Shown here: positions 1-11,845 of the stretch, in pieces
How positions within the stretch are numbered: position 1 is the first letter of the stretch
Layout of the letters: each line of letters begins with the position of its first letter
Source: Sinohyriopsis cumingii
Taxonomy: Eukaryota; Mollusca; Bivalvia; Unionida; Unionidae
Assembly: GCA_028554795.2 (NCBI GenBank)
Contig: CM068838.1
Span: 87,734,944-87,798,943, forward strand
DNA length: 64,000 bases
Direction of reading: 5' to 3'
Made by a program: the position numbers and the translations under genes
The notes under the pieces: generated by a model
What the model was told of the DNA's origin: nothing
What the model saw: only the letters and a program-made list of their open reading frames with translations
Database searches by the model: none

Positions 1-88
1 TTATCCACCATACAAGGAGGGAAGTAAAGTTGTTCATGATGACAACCACAACCAGACTTTACAAATGTTTTTGTTGTGTCTTATGTAG

Positions 89-162
89 GAACTTTGCCAT
101 CCATGCAGCAGATGTTCCAAACCCTCAATGACAGCCCAATGACTATGACTGGGGTCATGTGA
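89..162 (+). CDS. Probable last coding exon of an unidentified plus-strand gene
   Basis: A good acceptor (pyrimidine-rich TTTTTGTTGTGTCTTATGTAG at 68-88) is followed in phase 1 by an open frame encoding TLPSMQQMFQTLNDSPMTMT and GVM, then TGA at 160-162. The Gln/Met-rich, low-complexity C-terminus looks like the tail of a nuclear or RNA-associated protein, but I do not recognise it. The rest of the gene would lie left of the window. It is tail to tail with the minus-strand gene. Confidence 0.45.
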
Positions 163-1890
163 ATCATATATAGAATTACATGTCTGACACGTTAAGACTA
201 ATCATGTACTCATCACAGTTCTATCGCATTTGTCACTGGACTTCACAACAAAAATGTGATGGAGCAGAAGCACTGTGTGTGTGGTTTTGCAGTATCTACA
301 CTGCTCTTTATAAACAAAAAAACTAGATTTTCTTGTGTAAAAAAACATCCCTTTCATGGAATCACTTGTGAACTCCTTCAAGAAGACAGGATGACAAAAG
401 TGAAGGGTTTGGCTAATGAAATCCAGCATAGGCAATGGTGTAATAACGATGACTGATGACTGACAAAGGAGAAAATGTATTCCTCTTTTTCCCCTGCATG
501 CCTGCCTCCAAAACTCGTGGCATATGACCACCTATAACTCGCTTCGTCAGGAGAAAAAAGAAAAAAAACTTGCCATTGCTGAGAAATGACAATGCTAATT
601 CTTTAGCCAGAATTATTACTTCTCTTGTATTTTTAATAACAAGATCATGTAGACTGTGCTGACTGTTTAAGAGCAACTCTTGTGTCTCTTGCTTTCTCAC
701 CTTCTCACTTTTCCTAACAGATCTGAAAGGAATAGATTATATAAGAAAACAGAATTGATCGATAGCAACTTTTTCAGCTGGTTGAAAAATAATTGTCAGA
801 TCCACAAAGTCAAGTAGAGAGGAAGTAAACACTGATCCTGGCTAATTTTTATATTAAAGACTTCTGAACACTCTAGACAAAGTACATGTGGAGAACAGTG
901 GTTACATTGGTAACATGACTTTTTACCAGTGGTATCGATTTGCTCTAAGAGATGCCTAAGAGATTTTGCAATCTTTAACAATTGTGATGAGACATCTACC
1001 AAGCCACTGACCTTATGGGTAGAACTGATTGAAGGATCAATCATCCTTAGTTGGCACTTTGATTCCCTCACTTTCTACAGGACTTTTGAAATCAAATTGG
1101 TAAGGAGAGAGGTTGATTAGCAGAAGAGATTCCTGGGCTAACATTTGACTCTCAAACAACATAAGGGTCACCAGCAAAATGATCCTTATAGGGCATTCCA
1201 GTAGGGAAACAATTAAAAAACAATAGGTTTGGTCAGGATGATCTCACTCACTTTAGCGACCTACTTTCTGTCATATTGCTAGGTGACAACAATATTTTAG
1301 TCAAAGTACTGCAGCATTATATATGGTAAATATTGCAAACTGTTTTATTTTGCATTTATTTTGTTTATTATTTCTTTTTTCAGTTAGGAACTGCTGCAAA
1401 ATCTTCTTTAAAAGCAGGATATAAAACCACTAATGTGTGTCTAATTATTATTGTAGGTTGAGAAGGTGTGTACATGTTGCACACATGTGTGCATGACAGC
1501 ATCTGCCAATTAGTGTCATGACAGTTTGAAGACTGTCTCAGTATATTAGTTGGTATATTCTACAATGTTCATTAATAAAATGACGAATATAAATACAGCA
1601 ATCATAAGATCAGTTAGTCATTCTTGCAGTGTCTTATGGTTACAAAAAGATGCATATGCGCGCTATTTACAAAAACTTAATGTCGTGGAAATTAAAGATA
1701 GTCCTGATGTGTACAACCATCTCACAGATATACCTGATAACTTTGTTTTATTGTTTATTTTTAATATTTCATTGAAGTAACTGTACACCTTTTTGTTTAA
1801 CCTATTTTTCTCTAAATAATTTAACTAGCTCAGATTTTTAAAAATCACATTGTTATTACTTATAATCCTGAAGATATAAACATTTTAAAA
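163..1890 (+). other. Possible 3' UTR, then unassigned sequence
   Basis: If the exon at 89-162 is real, its 3' UTR starts here; a plus-strand AATAAA occurs near 1574. Short open frames on both strands show no recognisable domain. No RNA gene or mobile element was recognised. Confidence 0.3.
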
Positions 1891-1892
<2 letters not shown>

Positions 1893-1939
<47 letters not shown>

Positions 1940-1940
1940 T
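1893..1940. repeat. (TAA)n microsatellite
   Basis: About 15 uninterrupted ATA/TAA triplets. Confidence 0.95.
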
Positions 1941-2609
1941 TGGTGCTATTTTAGTATCAAATATTTGGAATGGAGTTTTTGTAGCTATTGGTTTACTAAA
2001 CCAATTAAGTCTAGTCTTCAAATTATAAACCGACTTTTTTGCTTGTCCTACTAGCAATTTTTATCCATGCCATGAATATTAGGAAGAGAATACACATCCA
2101 AGATATCTATAATCTAGAATATAATAGCAATAACAACAACACTGTAGTAAGTAGTAGTTTGTTTCAAAGTTTTAATCAGATTATTATTAAACATGATAAA
2201 ATTATGTTTAAAGTTCTGTCAATCTTTGGCAATCTTAATTTTTTTAAATAAATTTCCCCCACGTGCTTTGCAAGTCACTTTGAATAATGGAGGTTGCTTT
2301 CACCTCGGTGGTCATAAATATGCTCTAAAAATGCCCGGATGTGAAAAAGTGCCCAGATTTCCGACCCAACCTAAGGGGGTTTTAAATCTTGTGGCCAGAT
2401 GAATAAAGAACTATGATGGAATAAGAATTTGATTTGTTCTTGTTGGCAAGAACCCAAGTCAAAGCAAGAGGGGAATAAAGGAATTCATATTTTGCTAAAA
2501 AGGGATGTTCATGCTAAGATTTTGGAATGTACGATCTCCCTCCCAACATCTGGGTACCCATGCTGAAGTTTTGGTGCCCAAAGGCTGAGAGAGATTGCTG
2601 GGAGTAAGT

Positions 2610-3519
2610 TATTTTCATTCAGATAATGTTTATTTCTAGAAAGTACCATGGGCCATTAGGTGAAGTACTAAACAGGTCATCAGAATTGGCACCAAGGTTT
2701 AGCATTGTTTTCTGAGGGAAGGTTTCATGAAAAAAAAATTGAGTCAAAACCAGATGTTCTTTGTCATGTATTATCACCTGGATCATTTGTCTAACATATG
2801 GTTGCTGAGCTGTACTATTTTGTAAACATGCCATACTTGAGACAGACTCACAGACATTTTTTATGGAAGGGTCCTTGAAGAAGGGGTCAAAGCTATTTTT
2901 AGACTGTTTAAATATACCCACTGAGAACATATATAACATGGATCCAATCACTAGAACACTGAGAACCACTCATAACCACTCATTCCATACTGAAAAAAGG
3001 ATTCAAAATTCCCTGGCCCACAATGTCTTTGCTGATGACTTAGACTTCAGTGTCACAGAAATGCATACATGTCTTTTAAAAAGGTGGGTTCAAGTTTGAT
3101 GGGAGTCACCACTGTGAACAGGAATGTTGATGCCTGGGTATTGATTAAGTAGTCAATCCAAGCAATGCAAAATGAAGTGTAATCATGATTATTCATTCAT
3201 GATTAGGATGAGGCAAGAAACAGGAAAACAGCGAGAATCTATTTCCCTGTGATTTCAAGTATTGCTCAACTGATTAAAAGTCTCAAATCAATCTGGTATT
3301 TGTAAGGTCTAAAGAGTGATTTTGCTTATAAAACAAGAACAGTAGAAGTAACGGATGACTGTTGGGACTTGGTACAAAACCATCTATCCAAGGTAAGTCC
3401 ACTCCAGTCCTACTTCTGCCAAGGCAAACATAAGACCTTTTCATGCCTCTGCTGCAACAGCAAGTCACAAAATAAGGTGAACATCATTAACTGGATTTTG
3501 TTGTGTAGTGAATGTAGTC
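2610..3519 (-). other. Inferred 3' untranslated region of the repeat-protein gene
   Basis: This runs from the proposed TAG to just past the first minus-strand AATAAA (2629-2634). An open frame of 116 codons lies inside it on the same strand (2619-2969), but it has no resemblance to the repeat units or to any family I know. Confidence 0.35.
2629..2634 (-). terminator. Candidate poly(A) signal AATAAA
   Basis: The plus strand reads TTTATT. It is the first canonical signal downstream of the proposed stop codon, about 0.9 kb away. No direct evidence of cleavage. Confidence 0.35.
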
Positions 3520-3545
3520 CTAATGTATTATGATTGTGTAACATA
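3520..3545 (-). CDS. Probable terminal coding exon with stop
   Basis: After the strong acceptor TTGTTGTTCTTCTTCAG the phase-1 frame gives ICYTIIIH and TAG. The Cys at codon two sits where every T1 exon has its first Cys, so this may be a truncated T1 used as a C-terminus. No other acceptor in the region gives a longer in-phase frame. A cDNA could instead show another 3' end. Confidence 0.42.
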
Positions 3546-6500
3546 CTGAAGAAGAACAACAAACACCATATTCCTCAAGTATCATTCACATCAATGGTTC
3601 ATTTTTATCTATTCCCTTAAGAAAATATTATGAAATAAATGATACTCTACACAACTCCAAAAAGGAAGAAACAGTTGCTTTCATAAAATAATTTTTTTTC
3701 TGAAAATATTTTTGTCCATTCATTGTAAGTTATAAATTAGTATGACTTTGTTCTTCATAACTAATTCTAAACATACTGTCATTAGTGTTTACAAAGCAAT
3801 TGAGCAACATTAATACACATACACCTCCTCTCTCTCTCTTTCATGCACTGGACATGGTTCATGCTTCTATTGAATAGAAACGAAATTTTGTTAATATATA
3901 CAGTCCTTCTTAATAGATAACTTACTGCTGTTCCATCTCTTATCATCCGAGGGTTGATATGGACGGCCTGCACTGTTACATTGTGTACTCTGTATGTATT
4001 GGCTAATACCAAGTTTGTTGAAGAGGAGGTCAACTGTGTAATCTGCTAGTTGATCTGTGACTGAATCACCCACTGCTTGTAGTAATTTATTCAGGTTCAG
4101 TCCTGAAATACAGAATTGACATAGGAAATGAAGATTAATGTTCAATTTAAAGCACTCTGATACACACAAACAAGACTTGTCTATCATTGGCACCTTTCTA
4201 AAAAGTTTATATTACATGAAAGAAATCTGTTCTATGCCAAAAGAGAAATGCCATGATCAAAACAACATGAATATTTATAAGAAAACCATGTATTTACCAC
4301 CATATACTTACTTTTACTTTGAATAACTGTGAAATATTTGTTCAACTAAACACACTGAAGGGTGACAGCAAATGACAGCAGCCATATTTGAGCATTTGGA
4401 CAGTCCAAATTGAATGTTTGAACATGCCTACTCTGAAGATAAAAACATTGAAGGTTTGGGGCACTAAATTTACTAATTTTGATACAGTTCAAATCCAATA
4501 TAATAGGAAATGTATTCATGGAACAATGCCTGAAAATTGACCTAGATAAAAAATTTTTAACCAAGATGTGATAGATGGATATATGTATGGATTTATGTAA
4601 GTAACACAGTATGCCCCTACAATATTTTACTGAGAGATAAAATAAACAATGATGCAAAGATTTTCACTATTTCACCCATTTTCTATTCCCTTTCATGCAA
4701 TGTCAATACTTTCCTAACTGCTACCAACTGATGAAAAATTATTAATGCTAAATAAAATCTAAATACCTGGGAATTTATCACTGCAGAGAGGCTTTGGCAA
4801 CTGAAGGTTCTTTAAGACATTTAATTCAAATACACAGGATTGCTTCTCAAAGCAAACTGTCAGGTTCATGTTCAACAAAAAAAGTTTGTCAGCTTTCAAG
4901 TCAGTGATGGAATAACTGGAATTAATGGAGAAAAATATTCACATTTCACATTTTATTGCAGGAACAAAGAATTTTATTAAATGCATCATACATTATTGGG
5001 ATTGAAATTGTGTAGACTTCCAAAGATTTTCAGAAGTAATTTGGGTTGAGTGAAAAAAGGTAAATGATGGTTCTAAATCGGACAGTATAACCAGTTCATC
5101 TGAAATTAGATGTGCATTGGGTTAAAATTTCACTGATTAATTCCCTAAAATCCCTTAGCCTAAGAAGTAGTGTAACCACTGTAAATGAACAATATGTTAA
5201 ATTTGTTCAAATGAAATTGCACACAAAACCTAAGTGGAGATTTTTTCAACAATGGGAAAAAAGAGAAGAAATAGAAATGTGTTGCTAAAGAATCACTTCC
5301 TGACTAATGCTTGATTAAAACAAAATCAAGCAAACAAGATTTATCTGAATATTCATGAAATATTACATTAAAATTTTTGCAACTTGTTTTCAAAAATTAG
5401 CTTGCACTATTTACAAAATTATTTCATTAATAAATAAACATAGATTAATGAAGAATATTACCACTAATAATGTCTCTAAATGAGTGCACAAGTATGCCTA
5501 CTTACTCAATATTCGCTATCCCATTTAAACTATAATGATGCTTTGTTCCAAATTCATAGTTGAGCAGCTGGTAGTTGTGAAGCAAGTTCTCGATGCTAAT
5601 GTTCAGGAAATAATTGCATGCATCAAGTGCGATATTAAACGAGAATGATCGCAAATGCTGGCCCTTGAAATTGATGTCAACACAGCACTGGACTGACATG
5701 CAGGTATTCCCTAGTGTGCATGTGACATTATTTGGTAAGGTAGGCAGGGTCATTGGTAGTGTTCTGTTACACACTGAAATGTAAAACATTCAAGTATTCA
5801 ATAGACTGTCAAATATCACACTGAAAAATGCATGGCTTACAGAAGTAACAATAAGTTGATGAAACAATTCAGGAACGAAGAGAGCAATTGTCAAGGTTTA
5901 TAAGGGTACTTACTGACCATTGTGTCTGTTTCATCATTTAAATGTAAAACATTTCCAGTTATAAAGTCAATTTTGTATGTGTAATGCATAGAAATAAATG
6001 TGATCTTATAAACAAATGTAATCCAGTAATAAAAAAGTCACTGATCTCATTCTAAATGCAGTGCTGTTTATGTCCTTTACAAGATTTTTCTTCTATTATT
6101 TGATGTTAGTTAAATATCATTTGTACAGATTTGAGAGGTTATCATGCCTGGATTATTGGTTGAACTCTGTTAAGCAGTTTTTGAGTAGACATTAAAGTTT
6201 TTTCTATTTTTAGTAACTAAGGTCACACTTACTGGTCGATTCGCATCAACTGTAATAATCTAAAATGTCTACATTCCAAGATACTGTCAAGTCTGGTCAG
6301 ATCCCATTAAACAGTTTTGAAAAACAAGTTGTTTCAAGATTTTTCTATTTTTAGTAACAGTAATCATATATGACTGAAATCAGCAGCAGTTGTACAAACT
6401 TGAAAGCACTTGATGCCTAGACGCTTCTGTGAAATTCAGTCAAATTTTGTTGACAAAATTTTGAGAAGAAGGTATTTAAAGGTTTTTCTATGTTTAGTAA

Positions 6501-9500
6501 CGACCACTCTGGTGGCCTAGTGGTTAGAGCATCAACTGCAAATGTGGGAGGAGTGGGTTCGAACCCTGGTCCAGTCACAACGAAGACTTTCAAAAAATGT
6601 TACTAACAGCTACTTCGCTGGGCACTCAGCATTAGGAGGTTAGTGTTAGGACTGGTTAACCTGATGCCAGAATAATGTGATTGGGTGGAACCTCATGCTA
6701 TATGTCTGCATCATGATGCCCCAGTGCTAGACAACACTATAAAATGCCACACTGCAGATATCATAGCAACATGACTGATTTTTTTTAAAGCTAGATTAAA
6801 AATCCAAAGCATACATACAAACAGACACACACAAACACACGCACACACATCTCTCGTAATAGTAACCATATCTGATTACAGAAAGGTCCTCATGTTAAGA
6901 TGCTTTCAATCAAAATCTGTCATCTTCTAACAGTATACAGCTTTTTTATTTTTAGTAATTGTGGATGTGTGAGTGTGGATTAGCATCATTAGAATAGACC
7001 TGAAAGACCTTCCAGGATGTTTTCTGTCAATTTGATATAATTCTGTTCTCTGGCTTTTAAGTTCTTTAAAGATTTATGCTATTTTTAAGGGTTTATACTA
7101 TTTTAAGGATTTTACTATTTTAAGGATTTATACTATTTTAAGGATTTATGCTATTTTTAAGGATTTATGTTATTTTTAAGGATTTATGCTATTTTGAAGG
7201 ATTTATACTATTTTAAGTAACTGTGTCCAAATTTGTAAAATGTTTAAAGACATTCATGCCTGGATGATCTGTGTCACATTTGGTCAAAATTATTCTGGTG
7301 GTTTTTTAGAAATGTAAAAACAACTGTTGACAGTTGCACAATGTATGAAGGAGGCCATATCATCAGCATTAAAACCAGGTGAACTAGAATGATATATTAA
7401 TTTCTATGACTTATATTCTGGAATGCTGAAATATAATATAGTAACATTTAGTTCAATGCACAAAATATGTTTTACAGATAATACCCTTGTTGTACTACTG
7501 GTTAATGTACCTGAGGAAATTAAAATAACAAATGACACTTACAATTAACCCACTGTCCTGGCTGAGATACTTTACACTCCTCCAGGAGAAGGTATTTGGA
7601 AATTCCCAGTTTTTCCCATGTGGACTCAACAAGGTAATTAGTGAGCTGTCCTTTGGCATCAGTAATCAGTTGGTTTAAGATGGTACTTGTATCTGACAAG
7701 TAAAACAGAACAATGAAATACCAAAAAATTTTAATATGAAATTTTGAAAATCTCCATCCAGCAAATTTCACTTTGTTTACTTACAATATGACCTAAATAA
7801 AATGGTTTCCCTGAAGATCCTCATGATAAGAGTTAGTGTTACTTCCAAAATGGACAAAATCAATCAACTGGGTCATTATAAAGTTCGGATACAACATAAC
7901 CAATCAATCTTCACAAGTGAAATAAGAAAGGATGACTTCTGGTCTATTAAGAATTCAAAACTTTATTTCTTTATACATTCCTTTCTAAGCATCAATGATA
8001 AAATTTTGATCAAGTACATATGCGTATCTAAAGTTTGCCATAAAGTAGAAAGTCACTGCTACACATGAGGTCTGCATAATATTACATCAGACTAGTTCCC
8101 ACCCTTATACCAATATTTATTTTCTACATTTTTCCTGAGCTGGTACTTTTTATTGTGATGTTCAGTCATTTCTTATATGAGAAATGTGCCTGAAACTTTT
8201 CAATATAAATTATACAATTCCCAAAGATAAGCTTTATGAATTATTACACATCCTACTGCGCAACAAATGGGATATTTGTGGCATACATGTCCAACCTCTA
8301 CTTGATTCTAATTTCTAATAATCTGTAATATTTACAGTACCTGGTAACTTGAGCACATTTGCCCATTCACAGGGAGACTTTGGCAGTTTGGTGTTTCTCA
8401 TGACAGGAACAGAGATCTCACAGAAATCTGTCTCGAAACACAGACTGAGATTCAGACTAAAGAGCAAAAATCGGTCAAGGTCCTCTATCTTGTAACTGAA
8501 AAAAAGACAGAATCAATCAACAGTTTGATTGCTGGGGTCTGCAAGAGAACAATGAAGTTATTGTGAAAGCTATTTTCTTCCCAAACAATATATACTGTAC
8601 AGATTTATTTTATCATTTAATTTGAAAGTACATGTAATTCAAACTCGTTAAAAAAATATCAACATTCGCATGTATTTAGGCTTTAATAAAAATGTATATG
8701 ATGTGAAACATCAGAGCCTTACCAACTGTGCTCATGTTTAATATATAGCAAAATACCTGCAGAAACATTTTTCTGACAAAATTTTGACCCCCAAAAATGG
8801 GTAAATAAAATATTTTATCTTCAGTACATTACTCCCCCGTTATAATCCTGTGCACATGGGCCATTGTGTATACTACCACCTTATGACTGAACAGTCTTGT
8901 ACAGTGACAACCCTGCTATAACACAATGGTTGTGGTCCACCAAGTACCATCATGCGATGTAACATATTGTGAAAATCAAGACAAGTCAGTGAAGTTATTC
9001 CTTTTTGTCTATAAAAGGCATGTGGGAGGAAGGATGGTTGCAATGTAGGCAGCAGTGATGCAGCTAAAAAAATCTAATAATGCATATTGAACAAGAAATA
9101 GTGAAAACATTGATTACATATTTCATACTTAACTTTTTGCAGAGAACTATACATTGATGCATACATGTGTAAGAGAAATGGCAAATTAATACTGTAAGTA
9201 ATAATCGTGTTCTCATGAAATGATCTTACTGTATCCATAAAGGCAATTCTACCAAAATGTGTTCAAAGAATTATTTATAGAATGTTCTCTCCTAGGTTCC
9301 ATTCAAAATCTGAATACTAAACATTTCTTGTCAATAAACCTGCATTAACTAATGGAACACTAAAAAGTACTAATGGAACACTAAAAAGTACTAATGGAAC
9401 ACTAAAAAGTGTAATTATTTTAATATTCATGATGTGTAAGATGGGACTGATTACTGACCAACAATAAACTGCCTAAAATGCACATTGAGTTTATAATAAG

Positions 9501-11811
9501 AAACTTGTGTTTAGTTGAAGAAAACAAAATCAAATAAAGCACACATATGACCTTGTACACCTCTCCCTCGATAACTCACAAACAGTGGGGTCCAAAAACA
9601 TGGACTACACCATAAGCAAAGGTGTGAGTTACATGGAACTGCCAAAAATAACAAAAGCGAAACTATCCATGACAAAACCACAGTGAGGTGGGGAAACTAA
9701 GCTGTTTAATAGCTTTGAGAATAATTGTCAATAAAGTGATTTTTCTAAAGAAATTTTGATTATTCTGTATAATTAAATTTATTTTCAAGATGCCCAACAT
9801 CTGAAAGATCATTAAATTTTTCCAACTGGTTTCAACAACCTTCAAATGTATGTGAAAACATTTGTGTGTAACTTCACTGAATTTAGTTGTTGATTAGTCT
9901 GGTTCCCTGCATATTATATGATAGTGGAGTTCAAAGTAGGGAGATTGTGTGTGTGTGTGTGTGTGTGTTGAGTTGGATGTTTTATGTAGTTTTAAAAATT
10001 ATTAAGTCATATGGCTACGATGTCTACAGCGTGACAGTTTATAGTGATATCTAGCACTGAGGTATAATGCACCAGACATGTAGCATGATTGCTGACCCAG
10101 TCACATTCTTCTGACACCAGGCTGACTAGTCCTAATGCTAACCTTTTAATGCTGAGCATCTAACATGGCAGCTGTTAGTACCGTTTTTATAACTCTTTGG
10201 TATGAATCAACCCGAGTTCAAACCTGCAACCTCCCACAAGGCGGACACTCTAACCACTAGGTTACTGGAGCAGTCGCAAAGTAGGGAGATTACAAAGCAG
10301 GGAAGCAGACAAACTGTTACTACACCATGAAACAAAATTCTTATTTTTCAACAAACAGCGAGATTTATTTCATGCAGCAATTGTCTACGTCAACAGTAAA
10401 TTTTTGTACTTTTGAGTTAGTAAAATATTGATGCCATGATTTCATTGCAAGTAATAGTGAAACTTCTCATCCTTAAGATATCAAAATGCCAATTCAGGTT
10501 TGTCTCCAATTCTGAAACCCCAAAATTATCCATATCTGTGAAACAAAGATCATTATTTCACGATGTAATCATTTCACTCGGTTGCCTTGCCTTGCTATCT
10601 TTGATCACATGAATGATTGAGTAGCTTAATTTAAGGTGGTCTAATAATATTAAGTACACAAAAATATTTATTTCGATTGATCCACTGAAATGAGTTCACC
10701 TAACATATGACTGGGGTTGTTAGATTTGCAAGCCTTTTAACTTTTTTTTATTCCACATCTTTTATTTGATACAAAAGATGCAATTAACATCATAATACAA
10801 AGGAAGTCACCTTTTAATTCAATGCAACAATACAACAAATACTTTTGCAAGTCAGATACGAAAACATGGTTGGCACTTAATTACGTTCTCAGACAAATGC
10901 TCATGGACATAGCTGTTACAGTAGACTGACGCATTTTATGTTTGAATATAAGAGGGCACATTACATTTACCATAATTAGATTTAATTATAGAACTGAAAT
11001 ACAAATTTCATCTCCTAAATAACTTATGCACTTGGTTTTATCTATTAAAGTATTGCCTCCAGTGGGCATAAGTGAAATTTTCATTGATTGAAATTTCGTT
11101 GAATATCGTTATTTATGGTATACTAATAATGCCGTTTGGAAAGAAAGTGTACATGGTCAGTGGACATGTTCAGAGTGATGGAACGAACATTCACAAACAG
11201 AAACCGTTAACATCATTAATTATTTAAAGAAAACATTTCACCAGATTAAGGAATCATTCTTATCTGCATTGGCAATAAAACTCTGCAATAAGTAAAAGAA
11301 ACCAGTTTGGGGGAAATTTTTGAAAAGGCTATAAAATTTGAAGTCACACAATGACTGTGTTATAATTTTTAATTCACATCATAGCAGGTTTCCTTTACTA
11401 CTACATAATGATCATATCCACCTTATTACAGGAACAGTGGGGGCCCCGCGTGGCCGAGTGGTCTAAAGCGCTCTCCGTTACAGATCACAGCCATCTCACC
11501 TCTGTCTGCGTAGGTTCGAGCCTCGGATTCGGCCAATGTAGGTATGTGAGAAGGCTTGCCAGTAGCTTCTCGAGGGTTGGTGGTTCTTCCCGGTGTTTTC
11601 ACGGGTTCTTCCTCCATCATTAATACTGGCCGCCATGTATAGCCTATTGTGTGCTGAAAAATGGCATTAAGCCTGCAACAACAACAACAGGAACAGTGTT
11701 AGAGTTAAGGGGCAATGATGAAATGCTGCATAAACTTACTCTAGATAACATTTACTTACTCAGCCCTGAAAATTCCAAACAACCAGAAGCTATTGGAAAC
11801 AGCTGAAAAAG

Positions 11812-11845
<34 letters not shown>

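Noticed and set aside
2619-2969. 116-codon minus-strand frame
   Set aside because: No match to the repeat units, no acceptor giving the needed phase, and it probably lies in the 3' UTR.
3283-3480. Possible alternative terminal exon after the acceptor CTTGCTGTTGCAG
   Set aside because: In the phase required by the exon at 3926 it reads only three codons before a stop, and its sequence does not resemble T1.
11408-11623. Plus-strand 71-codon frame and its minus-strand shadow
   Set aside because: It coincides with a tRNA-derived SINE with target-site duplications; the same frame reappears at 58060-58326 in the second copy.
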